DNA of 64,000 nucleotides from Desmodus rotundus (taxonomy: Eukaryota > Chordata > Mammalia > Chiroptera > Phyllostomidae): assembly GCF_022682495.2 (NCBI RefSeq), contig NC_071398.1, forward strand, positions 26,725,426 to 26,789,425, given 5' to 3'. The position numbers and the translations under genes are program-made. Positions 1 through 11,330 of this stretch are shown here, piece after piece; position 1 is the first letter of the stretch, and each line of letters opens with the position of its first letter. The notes beneath the pieces were generated by a model. The model did not search any database, had not been told where the DNA came from, and saw only the letters and a list, made by a program, of their open reading frames with translations.

Positions 1-334
1 TCCTTCTCTGTTATGATCCAACTAGTCAAAATTTCCTCCAGAGAAATCTTACTAAGACTCAAACTAGTCTTCTTCTAATGTTTAATTATTGCATCTGAAT
101 AAACCAATGAATTAGTGAATGGACTAATGAAACTATTGAATGAATGAATAAGTACATGAATGAATCAGTGTGTGAGTGAATGCACAAACCACTTTTTATA
201 AAATGCTTTACCAACTCTACTAGGAAATTAACATCTTTTAAGTTACTATAGAATGTAAAATAAAATAGTACAGATTTTTCATGCAACTCTACTCTTGAGA
301 CATCACTTTTGAACTAAAAAGATTATCTTATTGT

Positions 335-440
335 TTTACCTCCTGTGTTAGACTGTAAGTTTTCCAATATCGGTGACCATATTTTATTCATCTTTTTGTC
401 CACCACCATAACATGCATGTACTAGATGTGCAAATTTTAT
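335..440 (+). repeat. L2 3' fragment
   Basis: The pattern AGACTGTAAG followed by a T/C-rich ATTCATCTTT block resembles the 3' end of L2 elements. It is diverged and short. Positions 1-334 hold only AT-rich sequence, with a GAATGAATGAATA run at about 139-152 that may be an L2 tail. Confidence 0.4.
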
Positions 441-639
441 TTGAAATAAAATAAAATTGATCCCATTCCCATAACACTAAACCTAACTATCCTTAGTTGC
501 CCAGACACATATCAAGCACTGCTTTATTCCAGATGTATTGTACAGAAAGACAAGCAAGGAACAGAATATTCCTGTAGGAAACCCACCATCCCATCAGGAA
601 ACAGACACATAATTGAACAAAGTTGGTAGAGTACAACAA

Positions 640-735
640 AGGTGTGATCCAAGGACCAACTGCATGAGAATTACCTAGGATGCTTCAACAAAGATTCCTG
701 GACTGTGCCCCATCACCCTCATAATTAAAGTCTTT
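640..735 (+). repeat. MER5-like hAT fragment
   Basis: The text GGTGTGATCCAAGGACCAAC, then GCATGAGAATTACCTAGGAT, follows the MER5 consensus order (ggtccaaggaccagc, gcatcagaatcacctgg). The copy is partial and diverged. Positions 736-1304 show no recognised feature. Confidence 0.45.
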
Positions 736-1304
736 GGAATAATCCTTCTGTCCTCTGCAAAATCCCCACCTCCTTTGCATCATTCCCAACCTAGCCATTC
801 AGTCACTGCTCCCTCCAGCAGGGCACACACCCCTGTGGAGTACAGCTGCGACATGATGGCCACCATTGCCTGAACCAGGAAACTGACTTTTCTAACCCAG
901 CACATGTAAAACGAAGTGGAATTTGGATAAAAAATTCCAAGGAGTATTTTTAAAGAGATGTTGCAAGGAAGCAGCCACTTTTGTTCAGGATAGTCTTAGA
1001 AAAATAAAAGCCATACTACTTAAAGTCTACCAGAAATATAATCAGCAAGAAGTTTGTTGCAAAACCAACAACAACAAAAACAATTTGTGGTTCTGTCTGT
1101 AGTCGCTGACTTTTAGAAACCCTGTTCTTCCTAAGGAAAACTAGACAAAAAAGAGCTTAAGTCCCTTTGAAAATGTGCAAGAGGAATATCATTTGTGATT
1201 AAACTGTTACGAGAAACATACCCATAACTGCAAGAAATTCTTGTCACATCTTTCTAAAATTGCAGCTTGGTATTTTATATGGCAAAAATGACTTTGTAAA
1301 ATAG

Positions 1305-1554
1305 TGATCTCTTGAAATCCACCTAAATGACCCACAATAAGGAAGTCAATACATAAATTATGGGGTGGATATCATGGGCTATTATGAATCATGTTCTCAA
1401 AGAACTTTTTAACATAGAAGAACATGCACAAAAATATTACTAAGAGAAAATACAGGTTACAAAACAGTATCATAGTATTGTTTCAGTTTTATTTAAAAAT
1501 TATGTATATACACCAAACTATTAATAGAAGGATTTCAAGTGTGCTGGTATTTAA
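1305..1554 (+). repeat. Old L1 (L1ME-like) 3' end, 5' part of a split copy
   Basis: Sense-strand L1 3' region: an ACAATAAGGAAGTCAATACA block, ATAAATTATGGGGTGGATA, a GCTATTATGAATCATG block and GGTTACAAAACAGTATCA follow the order seen in L1M 3' ends. The copy resumes after the inserted younger L1 tail, at about 1859-1930. Confidence 0.55.
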
Positions 1555-1858
1555 AGGTGATTCCTTTTATTTTATTTTATTTGTGATAACATTGATTTTT
1601 TATTTTGATTTTATTTTTATTGAATTTATTGGGGTGGCATTGGTTAATAAAGTTATATATAGGTATCAGGTGCAGAATTCTATAATATGTCACCTGTATA
1701 CCGTATTTTGTGTTCACCACCCAAGTCCAGTCTCATGTTATCACCATTTATCTTCCTTATATCTTCTTCTAACTCTCCCCACCCCCTTCACCTCTGTGTC
1801 TATGAAGTTTCTTTCTTTCTTTTTTTGCTAATCCTTTCACTAGAGGTGATTCCTTTTA
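1555..1858 (-). mobile_element. Bat L1 3' UTR fragment with 15-bp target-site duplication
   Basis: An antisense, 5'-truncated L1 tail lies between two identical 15-bp copies of AGGTGATTCCTTTTA (1555-1569 and 1844-1858). The insert starts with a T-rich tract (the poly(A) tail on the other strand). It then carries the bat L1 3' UTR pattern TTGAATTTATTGGGGTGGCA, TCAGGTGCAGAATTCTATAA and TGTTCACCACCCAAGTCCAG. It landed in an older L1. The perfect duplication shows insertion by L1 target-primed reverse transcription and a fairly recent date. Confidence 0.88.
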
Positions 1859-1930
1859 AATGTTCTACTTTAACTGTTTCTATATTTATTCAAGTTCTCT
1901 ATAATAACCATTTATTATTTTTAGAGTAGC
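1859..1930 (+). repeat. Old L1 (L1ME-like) 3' end, resumed
   Basis: The sequence continues the split copy from 1305-1554, with the typical terminal ATATTTATTCAAGTTCTCTA and AATAACCATTTATTATTTTT pattern of L1M 3' ends. Confidence 0.5.
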
Positions 1931-2048
1931 TACTTAATTGACCATCCGATCTGGTACATTTTTGAGTATGAATGAGGTATCCTTAGTAATAATGTCATCA
2001 GGACCACAGCCAAAACAGGGACTGTTTTAGACAAACATGATGTTTGCT

Positions 2049-2512
2049 TGCTTTGGGTTGAACTGTCCCCCAAAATTCATATGTTGAAGTCTTTTCCCTT
2101 AGTACCTCATAATGTGATCTTACTTGGAAATAAGGTCATTGTAGATGTACTTAGTTTGAATGAGGTCATACTGGAATAGGGTGGATCCTTAATCCAATAT
2201 GATTGATTTCCTTATAAAAAGGAGAAATTTGGACACAGACATACACACAGGGAGAATACTATATGAACATGGAGGCAGAAATTGGGGTGATTCATCTATG
2301 AGCCAAGGAATGCCAAAGGTTGCCAGGAAAACAGCAGAAGCTAGTGAGGAGGTATGAGACAGACACTGCCTCAAAGCCTCAGGAGGAACCAGCTCTGCCA
2401 TGACCTAGATCTAGGACTTCAGATCCCCAGAACTGTGAGACAGCAAATTTTTGTTGTTTGAGCCACCTATTTTGTGGTACTTTTTTTAGGGTAGCCCTAG
2501 AAAACTGAAATG
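2049..2512 (+). repeat. MLT1A-like MaLR LTR (ERV3 class)
   Basis: This is a near full-length LTR in sense orientation. It begins TGCTTTGGGTTGAACTGTCC. It contains CCAAAATTCATATGTTGAAG, the internal TCCTTATAAAAAGGAGAAAT promoter-type block, GGACACAGACATACACACAG and CCAGAACTGTGAGACAGCAA. It ends near GTAGCCCTAGAAAACTGAAA. These follow the MLT1A consensus in order. The LTR is solitary and no internal region is attached. Confidence 0.85.
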
Positions 2513-2639
2513 AATGCCATTGTAGTTATTTTACATTTGGAATAGAACAATTCCAGGATGGTTAGAGTTGAATGAAGGTCCACAAAAGAAGCTTTTTCAC
2601 TCAACTCATACTATAAAAAATGGTACTGTTATTCAAAAA

Positions 2640-2962
2640 TATCTGCTTCTTCATGCCTTGCCCTTCCCTCAGAAGTCCTGCCCTGGTGCTATCAGGCTTG
2701 AACATGTGACTTGCTTCAACCAATAGACCAACCAATGGTTCTGCTATCTTTGCCCCTTGCCATGTGACCAGCATATTCTAGAGAGGAGCTGCTTCCTTAG
2801 CCTGGATCCTGGATTGAAGAAGGTCTAGAGCAGACCTGAAACTAACCTGCAATGAACCTATAACATGAGATGGGAACAGATCTTGGCTAATGTAATTCTC
2901 TAAAATTGTGAGGTTATTTGTTACTGCAGCAAATTTTAGACTAGGTTGACTAATACAACATT
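2640..2962 (+). repeat. MLT1-like MaLR LTR, diverged
   Basis: Marker blocks GAACATGTGACTTGCTTCAA, ACCAATAGACCAACCAATGG and a terminal TTGACTAATACAAC resemble older MLT1 LTRs. It is more diverged than the neighbouring MLT1A copy, so the subfamily is unresolved. Confidence 0.5.
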
Positions 2963-3222
2963 AACTGAGCAACTGTTGGTACCATGCTGGGGATGAAATA
3001 ATAAATTATACATAGATCCTTCCAGCCAGGAGCTAACATTAAACTGTGTATTACTTGCCTTTAAAATATGAAGATTTTTGATCCCAGATTTTCTTTTCTT
3101 TTTGTAACACCTGCAAATAAACGTTAAATCATGTTATTTCAATAGGTTTTTATAGAAAAAAAACCTTTAAATGCTCTCATATTCAAACTGGCTCTGGAAA
3201 TCTTGAATTACATGTACAGATA

Positions 3223-3344
3223 CAGGGTGAGGCAAAAATAGTTTTACAGTAGTGAGTATGCAAAACACAGTTCATTCTTATCATTTAGTAATTATTGTAT
3301 TGTTTTCCATACAAACAACTGTTAACCTACTTTTGCCCACCATG
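3223..3344. mobile_element. Tc1/mariner-type MITE, copy 1
   Basis: A 122-bp element flanked by TA (3221-3222 and 3345-3346). It has imperfect terminal inverted repeats, CAGGGTGAGGCAAAAATAG at the left end and CTACTTTTGCCCACCATG at the right end. The interior has no coding capacity. A second copy lies at 10279-10401, sharing the interior TGAGTATGCAAAACA and TTATTCTT blocks. Confidence 0.75.
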
Positions 3345-4725
3345 TATAAAGTTTGCCAAATACAATTTTATGGTTTAGGGAAAGAAACTCCTATGAAAAA
3401 TAAACCTGAGTTAATTACTGAGCTATTGAATTATCATTTGGAAAATGAGATTTTCAGACACTCAGAAGTTGTGTTAAGGGGTAAAAACCACTTCTGCAGA
3501 AACAGATTTCATTTGCTGTTAAAGAATATTAATTTCACGGAGCAAGCTTTGAAAGCAACCAAATAAGTTGTCAAAGGCAAGTAATTCCTCACTAAGGAAT
3601 GCTCAAAAAGCAACAGATTATATAAGGATAGAGGGGAGACACCTTTCAAGTGGAGGTCTGTGTGGAGGTCGAAGGGTTATGTCCTAAAGTGAGCATTATA
3701 AAGCAGAAATTGCATGGTGTCAAAATTATCCTTGAAAGTCCCTTACATGGCACTTCAATTGCCTAGACCTCGGCCCTTAAAAGTTCAAAAACTACAAATT
3801 ATGGTCTTTTGTTTCTCTGGGGCAATAAAGGCCAAGGTCTAATATGAAAGGAGCAAAGGACAATGGGAAAAATAAAAGGTCTTCGTCTCTTTTGGCTCCT
3901 TTCTTGGTTGCCTGCTCTTTCTCTGAGTGACTCTTCCTCAAGCTTTTCTCTCTTGCTCTTTCTCCTCAACAGTTGCATGTAACTGAAGTCATGTAATTAT
4001 GCATGTACATTAAGCAATTTCTGTTTTTAGCACAGTTTTAAAATGTAAAAGGAAATGCGTTGGGGGCCTATTATGTACCCTGTCCTGGGCTAGATGAGGA
4101 GGAGAGAAAGCAAAACAAAAACAAAGCAAAAATGAGACCTCAAAGTAGCGAGAAAGACTGGAATGCAAACAGGTAATAAGAGTACAGTGTGGTCCAGTCT
4201 AAGCAAGAGATAAAGTCACACCAGAATTAAACAAGCAAGGAGAACTTTAAGCTTGTTGCGGTAGAGGAGACTGAACCTTAACCTTGCTTAAACAAAAGGC
4301 AGGAGGTTGTGTAAGCACTGGAATGAGCCAGTGAAAAAGTACTGGAGGATATTAAGGGGCAGCTTGGTCGGTGTAATTGGACTATCTACGTTTGCTAATT
4401 GGGACTGACTGGAGCTAAGCCCCTACCCTCCTACAGAAACTGGGAGATAGGGGGACTATCTCCTTCACAGATTACATTTCAAAAGAATGGTTTACATACA
4501 GGGTTTTGAGAAAGAGTTCCTAGGTGGTACAACTGGCGGAAGCTAGAAGAAGGTTTACATTTCAAAGGGCAGAGACAGAATTATAATAACAAGTTTTCTA
4601 AAGTAAATTCTTTAAGCAAAGGAGGGTGAGGGGCCTATAGTTGGGATCAAACCTGTCTAAGTTTAGTCAAGCTGAGGGGCAACACTAAGGCCATCTTGGT
4701 AAGAGGTAAGCCCAAGATGCTGTGA
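3345..4725. other. Intronic sequence without recognised features
   Basis: No gene, RNA or repeat family was recognised. A T/C-rich patch at about 3890-3975 (TTTTGGCTCCTTTCTTGG, then repeated CTCTTTCTC) is the only compositional oddity. Confidence 0.4.
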
Positions 4726-4727
4726 GT

Positions 4728-4885
4728 AGTTCTCAAACCGTGGCTGCACTTTAGGATTATCTGAGCTTTCAAAAATCTCAATGAGCAATTCATATCCCTG
4801 ACACATCACCATACCAATTACATACAAATCCCTGGGCTGGGCATGAACATAGCTTAAAGCTTCCCAGGTGAGTCAATGGCAGATA
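4728..4885 (+). repeat. MER5-like hAT fragment
   Basis: TAGTTCTCAAACCGTGGCTG is followed by GAGCTTTCAAAAATCTCAAT and AGCTTCCCAGGTGAGTCAA, which is the start-to-end order of MER5-type elements. The interior is degraded. Confidence 0.5.
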
Positions 4886-5099
4886 AGGGTGAGACAAGGG
4901 GCTACAGGTGTGAAAGAGAACACCTGAAGTGAGTCTAAAGACTAGGTGGGTATTAGCCAGGGGAGAAAACACTCCAGACAAAAGGAACTCCAATAGCAAA
5001 GTTTCTTCAGTAGGAAGAAAGTGGTTTGGTTTGTCCTTTTGAACATAGGGTTGGTTTAAATGAAATAACCAACCTCCATGAGCTGAATCAATACACAAT

Positions 5100-6690
5100 C
5101 ATAATGCATCAGCTCATTTCAACATACCAACACCTTTTTACCTCCCTTTGTTAGGGGTCACTAGTTCTTTAAGAGGGCGAGTATGAATGGATTCTAGCTG
5201 ATGATTCATTCCGTCGTGCCAAAATGCATCCCTAACCAATATAATGACAGCATCTTCTTTTCAAAGGCGTAAGGCCAGTGTGATGTCCATGGAACTAAAA
5301 TACACACTGATCTACAAAGGTGACATGCCCTCTTAAGGTACAAAGCATTTCCTTTAGGGGAGTGATTGCGTGTGTGTCCAAGCTGATGAAGGATACACTT
5401 TTAAGTTAAAGAAAATTGATTTTGTTGTGGTTGTTGCACAAAGGTTGATGTTTTCAAAGACTCCAGATAAAAGGCACTGCAGGCTGCTAACAAGCCCCTA
5501 ATAGGACTAGATCAAGTTTTACTTACCTGCTTCCAGGGCCTGTCTTCAGCGTCTTGGTGACAAGAAACCAGGATTTGACAGCATTCATTTTTGTTGCCTC
5601 CTTCCATAAATTCTATGCTACTTACTCCTTATTCATTCAGCACAGGTGTTTTGTGGCCATAATATATTTATGCTAATTCAGAGGCTTGCCATCAAATAGA
5701 TAGGCACATCCCTCTGATCTGGAAGGCAGCAGAACCCCTACTTCTGATATTTCAGACGAAAATAAGCCCTGCTTTTTCCCCACGGTGTTCTTCAAAGGAG
5801 CAATTTTCTAAAATTCGAACAAGGGTGTCATAGTTAATAAGATGGCTTTTTCTTTTTCTTTTTCTTTTTCTTATCATCTTGTCTAAATCAAGGGCATTGG
5901 ATTCCAGAAATCAGGCCCCTGTGGTTCCTTCATAATGCTACTCTCAATCAGGTTTCTTATTATCTAATCCTGATTTCATAGATTGTCACAGAATTGACAT
6001 TTTACATTAATTTCAGCCTTTTTATTGCTTTTTAATAGCTAATTGTCACACAGTCCATCTCATTAATGGTATTGTGATTCAGGTCAACCATTGAGATGAT
6101 TACAGATAACAGACCAATGTTATCAGTTGCTTGTTCTTCTGTGATGATCACCGGCCACATAATGAACCATGTACAAACTCATTGAGCAGTGTGTGGGTAG
6201 CTGTGAGATATTAAGGATGCTACATTTGGTATCATATCCCATTTTTGGATGAGTCAGAGAGATTTTGGAAACAATTTCAACCCAACCCAGTTTACAGTAT
6301 AGTAACATTTAAATTACATTTTAAAGTCTAAATTGACATCTGAATCTCACCCATGAATTTTTGAGCAAATGTTAAAATAGACACACAAAAAAGGGACTTT
6401 GGATAGTAAACACAAACTTCTCAAATGTCGGGGCACTGGATATAACTTTAGTTTCTCAGTTAAACGTGCATAACATGGAATTAACCAATTCATTAACAGC
6501 AGTCTATCAAGCATGTGAAATTGCATCGGATTAGCTGGATTGGTTTTAAGGCTTTTATATAAAGCAGGTTAACACGTGATGTTAGACATATGATTTAAGT
6601 TATAATTCTGTAAGAAAGGTATATTAAAAAGTTTGACTAGTGTGGTTTTCAAGCAGGTAGCAATTAGGATTATGGCTGTCATAGGGACAG
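5100..6690. other. Unique AT-rich intronic sequence, possible enhancer
   Basis: No transposon was recognised apart from a (TTTTTC)n run at 5847-5872. The part at about 5930-6120 is AT-rich and has several TAAT-type homeobox cores, for example TTTTTAATAGCTAATTGTCA and TCTCATTAATGGTATTGTGA. It looks like typical conserved non-coding sequence, but conservation cannot be tested here. Confidence 0.35.
5847..5872. repeat. (TTTTTC)n simple repeat
   Basis: About four consecutive units of the hexamer TTTTTC. Confidence 0.9.
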
Positions 6691-6931
6691 ATCTATGACA
6701 ATGGAGGTGAATGGAGACAGCTTTGTTTGTCAAAATGACAATTCTTCATTTTTGTGAATGTCTGCAAATGAATTTGACCCACCACATGTGGACTCAGATC
6801 AAAGGCCACATATAGCATATGGTCACTGTGGCACTTATGTGGCCTTTCAAAATGCCAGGCCCACAACAGTAACCACCACTGAAAATCCTGTAAACCTATC
6901 CAGCTGCCTTCAATGATGTGACTTATGAACT

Positions 6932-6945
6932 GGGGGGGGGGGGGG
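6932..6945. repeat. Poly(G) run of 14
   Basis: A perfect run of 14 G follows GAACT. Long G homopolymers are prone to length error in sequencing and are polymorphic. Confidence 0.9.
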
Positions 6946-8430
6946 TGGAGAGAATGATATTTTATAAATATCAATTTTTTTAAATCTCTGATCTGTTGCC
7001 ATTAACTGATGAGCTCAGAGATGCTTGGAAACGTTACTTCCTGCACAAGGACTGTAACCATGGCAACCTGCATTTTGAAAAATGTTGAAGGTGTTTTTAA
7101 ACATAAGGTGAGAAAAGCAGCTTTTACAGAAATGTTTGCCTGGGACCTCATGTCTAATTCCACCAGTGTACTTACTTTTTTCTTTCACTGGGACTTCGTG
7201 CAATGCTAGATGCTTTCCTGTGGGAGAAAACATTGGACAGCGCAGGACAGTCACAAATATTTAGACCACCACATTGCTATGAAAGTGAGACCTGCGCTTG
7301 CACCAAGACTGTGCCGGATGCCCACTGTCCCACATGACACAAAAGAAAAAGATGGGTGACTACTTCTGAAAGCTTTTGAACTGCTGATGCTGTTTGTTCC
7401 ACGCGAGTTTTAAAGGCTTTATTGGACTATCATATATTCCATAACAAATTAATTAAGAATGACCCTAGATTTCCAGAGTAATGTGTTAATATCTCCATAA
7501 AGTGCTGGATATAAGTAGACGACAGAAAACAATTGTGCAGTGTTCAGTATTTGAACATTGAACTTCAATACTGAATAAATCGTCAAATGAATGCTCTTTT
7601 TAATAGTGAGGTTTTGTTTTCTTAAGCAATTATAATTTTCTTTGAGCTGGGTATGTAGAAAGGGTTTTATGGAGGCAGATTATAGTCAAAGATTACCATT
7701 AATTATTTGGAGCTAGAAACAGATCAAACAAACACAGATACTGAATAGGCAAACTGAGCATTAGGGGCTTTCATTCTGTCTGCCACTTCTGCCCCCCTTT
7801 TGTCTTGGAAAACCATCAGCACACCTCTCCCCACCTTGACTCTGCATGGGTTTGCATATTTATAGAGTTAAAGTGGTCACCCACCATGGTTCTCTTTCTT
7901 ATCCACATTCTTTATTTTTTACCCATCCATCTCTGTCACTCTCACAATATAACTCTTCCCAACTAATTACATTAATCAACAACAAGCACCAACTCTGAAA
8001 ATGAAAAAGATGAGGGTTTCGAAAGCCTGAGGGACTATGTCAAATAACCCATTATAGTTGTTTTAGGAACTTGCATCTCAAAGTGAGTGAGGAGCTATCA
8101 AACCAGAGAACAAATTAATCATTATTAATATAATTCTCTTCTATATTTGGGAATCCATGTTTTTCTATTAATGCCAGTTTCTCTCTCCACTTTCCTGGCT
8201 CTAATTCAGAAGTAATTAAAACCAATGAGCCTTTTTGTTCAGGGATTAGATCTGTTTTACAAGGAATTAAAGGAAAATAGATCCAGCATCGGTTAAACAT
8301 GAACTACATCACACTCATGACATTACATATATTCCATATAATCAAGTCCTAAACTTCGTTTTACAGAAAATAAAAAATAGTCATGTGTTCCATTTGTTAC
8401 ATATTTGAGGCCTAGGCACTGACTAGAAAG
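6946..8430. other. Intronic sequence without recognised features
   Basis: No repeat family or gene was recognised. The sequence looks unique, with alternating AT-rich and mixed blocks. Confidence 0.4.
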
Positions 8431-8439
8431 TTTCATTAC

Positions 8440-8500
8440 CGTTTTCATCATCACCACCGTTGTCATCATCATCATTATCACATCACCATCATCATTATGC
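8440..8500. repeat. Imperfect (ATC)n repeat
   Basis: The segment is built of CAT/ATC triplets with interruptions (TTCATCATCACCACCGTTGT, then TCATCATCATCATTATCAC). Confidence 0.8.
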
Positions 8501-8539
8501 TTCTTTTGCACATGATACCATTGAATCCTTCCAACAAAA

Positions 8540-8680
8540 CACCAGGTCATTATATTGTACTGCACATTTTACAGATGAGTAACCTGAAGTTCAGGGCGGC
8601 TGGTTTGTATGCTCACGAACACTCAGCAAGTAAATGATAGATCTGAGAGTCAGACATGGTGGTGAAGTCAAGGGCAGAAA
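8540..8680 (-). repeat. MIR fragment
   Basis: Antisense MIR core: ACATTTTACAGATGAGTAAC, then AGCAAGTAAATGATAGATCT and GAGAGTCAGAC. Confidence 0.6.
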
Positions 8681-8714
8681 GTGTCTGAGAGGTGCTCACA
8701 TGTCAGGTTGCCTA

Positions 8715-8862
8715 AAAGACATTAGGTGAGCTTGTTAAAATACATACTGCAGACTCCACCATGCCCTCCTCCCCTACACACACTCACACAGATTCTGACT
8801 GGATAGTTCCGAGGTGAGTCAGAAGTCTGCATTTTTGACACATTCCCCAGGAGATTCCCATG
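8715..8862 (+). repeat. MER5A-like hAT element
   Basis: GAGCTTGTTAAAATACATAC, AGATTCTGACTGGATAGTTC, TCAGAAGTCTGCATTTTTGA and CCCCAGGAGATTCCCATG follow the MER5A consensus order. Confidence 0.6.
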
Positions 8863-9594
8863 GCGGTGGTTTTACAGATGCGTCAGGAACCTTTGAGGGA
8901 CCCGATTTCCTAACTGAAGGAGCTAGCGGGGGCAGTTCCAGACCTCAGCACGCTCACTCGTGTAGCTCTTCCCTGATTTGCAATTTCCAGATTTGGTGCT
9001 GAGTCTAGCTCTTCCCTCAGAGACACCCATCTTATTACCCATTATGTGATTAAGGCTTGCACTTAAATTAACATATAATGAAAACAACAGTGGCTGCTAA
9101 TTGTTAACTACCTGTTGAGTGCAAGGCTCCAAGCTGAATGCGCCTCACCTTGTTCCGTTGTCTTTGCCATCATCTTGCTCGGAAAGGCACTGCTGCTCAC
9201 CACACCAGGCCTGGTCTCCTTCCTGGACACACAGAAAGACTATTTGCCAGTCCCTTTGCAGTCTGATGGAGCCATTTGAGTAGTTCTAGCCGATGCATGC
9301 CATTTCCGCTCTCGTTTCCTGTACAGTGGCCACGGACATGTTTCAGATAGTGCCAGCAGCTGGATAGTGGAATTTCTTCAGCCTCGATTCTTGAGCTGTT
9401 AGATAGCATAAAACCCCCACCAGCCACAACTGAATTTATGACATGAGCAGGAGATAAACAAATCTTTGATTTATCACACCTCTGAGATTTCATGTTGTTT
9501 TATTCTGTTTTTATTTCTGCATCATAGCCTATCTTATCCGAACCAATAAAAAACAATCAGCATTATCATCATCACAATAATCAGATTTACTACG
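8863..9594. other. Intronic sequence without recognised features
   Basis: Nothing was recognised as a gene or repeat. The short open frames here have no protein resemblance. Confidence 0.4.
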
Positions 9595-9782
9595 TATGAT
9601 AATAAATGCTTGCTGAACACTGTATCACGCACTTGGAAAACATTATCTAATTTAACACTCATCCCAACACTACAAATAAGACAGCTATTATCTGTATTTT
9701 ATAAAGTCACATAACCAGTAACTTATGAGACAGAAATGAAAACCCAGACAGTCTGACTCCAGAGCCCATGTGTTTAACCAAC
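9595..9782 (-). repeat. MIR element
   Basis: Antisense MIR: CTGTATCACGCACTTGGAAA, CTAATTTAACACTCATCCCA, TCTGTATTTTATAAAGTCAC and CAGTCTGACTCCAGAGCCCA occur in order. Confidence 0.7.
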
Positions 9783-9891
9783 ACAATAGAATGTAGGTTC
9801 CTTAGTGCCAGAGCTGGGGCTTTAGATAATTATCCCACCCAATCCTCTGCCCACACTAACAAGTGGGCGTTACTGTCTCAATTTCCTAGTA

Positions 9892-10082
9892 TAGAGGCAT
9901 CAAATTCACTTTCACTGGGGGCCATATCAGCCTCAGGGTTGCCTTCAAAGGGCCAAATGTAGAGCTCCTTGCCCCTAGTTAAGGAATAGCTACATTTATA
10001 CAGTCCTAAAATTACATTTGGCCCTTTGAAGGCAACCGTGACACTGACATGGCCCCCAGTGAAAATGAGTTTGACACCCCTG
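9892..10082. mobile_element. hAT-type MITE with long inverted repeats
   Basis: A 191-bp element whose two ends are inverted copies of each other. The left end is TAGAGGCATCAAATTCAC, then ACTGGGGGCCATATCAG and TTGCCTTCAAAGGGCC. The right end is GGCCCTTTGAAGGCAACC, then GGCCCCCAGTGAA and GAGTTTGACACCCCTG. The flanking octamers TCCTAGTA and TCCTAATG share their first five bases and probably are a decayed 8-bp hAT target duplication. There is no transposase sequence, so it was mobilised in trans. Confidence 0.8.
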
Positions 10083-10278
10083 TCCTAATGCAAATGCTGA
10101 AGATTGGTGGGATGAAGTACCTGCCCCAAGGGCACACATTTTGTTGACCCAGGTCACAAACCCAGGTCTCTCTCACTCTGAAATGAAACCTCGCTCATGC
10201 CTAAAACCAGGGTGTCTAAGCAGGTGATATTGATTTCTCTGAATTTGTGTTAGAAACATCTAGGAGCCCCAGGTCATG

Positions 10279-10401
10279 CAAAGTGGGCAAAGGTAGGTTT
10301 ATAGTTGTGAGTATGCAAAACAGAGTTTATTCTTGTATCATTTATTAGTTATTGTATTCTTTCCATATGGCCAGTTATAATCCTACTTTTGCCCCACCCT
10401 G
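10279..10401. mobile_element. Tc1/mariner-type MITE, copy 2
   Basis: A 123-bp element with ends CAAAGTGGGCAAAGGTAGGTT and ACTTTTGCCCCACCCTG and a TA immediately after its right end. It shares TTGTGAGTATGCAAAACA and TTATTCTTGTATCATTTAT with the copy at 3223-3344. The left TA has decayed. Confidence 0.75.
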
Positions 10402-10439
10402 TACATACTAGGGTATTTAGCACAGGGCTTCAAAATTTC

Positions 10440-10560
10440 AGGAACCTGAGTCAGATTTTCCAGTTTAAAACTGCAACTGGCCCTACCACGTACTGCTATA
10501 TGACTTTGGGTAAGTTTCTTACCCTCTCTAACAAAATGGATTGAATTAGATGATTTGAGA
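10440..10560 (+). repeat. MIR fragment
   Basis: Sense MIR: ATATGACTTTGGGTAAGTTT, then CTTACCCTCTCTAACAAAAT. Confidence 0.6.
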
Positions 10561-11204
10561 AAAGTCTAGCATCAGACAGAGGCAAAGAGTGTTGTGAAGA
10601 GAAGACTGGCAGACAGCTCTGCCTCGATGGGCTAGATGGGTTGATAGTGGTTCCCACAGTGGCTCAATCTTCAGCTCCCTGACACCTCCTGGGGAAGCCC
10701 TTGGATGCTTTTCTCCTGTAAAATAAGGCAGGGAGCGCATGGAGCTCTGCTCTGGGTTTTCTCCAAATTCCTTTGGTTAGGGGTGAGACTGGGTCTGCAG
10801 CTCCAGGCTCCCAGAGCCTCTCTGAGATGGTTTTCTAGTCTCAGGTCTCCTGTAAGCCAGCCCATGGCAAATCCTGAAGGGCCACTGGTGGGATTCAAGG
10901 CTCTGGTCAGAGAACAGATTAAGAACCTCAGGGGCCTAGTCCTAAAATTCTTGGAAGTCCTGTAATGTGGGCTGGGGGCAGGTGGGGGAACCCCATAGGG
11001 TTGTAGTTGGAGGTCTCATTCCAGTGTCTCTGAGTCAAGGGAGCAGACATTTTTCTTTGTCTTTTGGGATTCTGGGATGAGTTAGGTCACTGTCCTTCTG
11101 GCTCAGGGGTCATGCTAGTATCTGGGTTCCTAGTCTAGCCAAAGTAAGCAACCTGGCTTTCAGCTGGAGGTTTAAAAAAATAGCTACTACCAGTAATAGA
11201 GGGT

Positions 11205-11330
11205 ACCAATAGCCAGTGCTATTTATGAAATGCCTTCTGTGTACTAAGCACTACAAAAATGGTCTTACATATAGATTCCATTTAATTTCTTTATACAATG
11301 GGCATTATTGTTAATGGGAGCAGTGAGAAA
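11205..11330 (-). repeat. MIR fragment
   Basis: Antisense MIR: ATGCCTTCTGTGTACTAAGC, ATTCCATTTAATTTCTTTAT and ATGGGCATTATTGTTAATGG. Confidence 0.55.
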
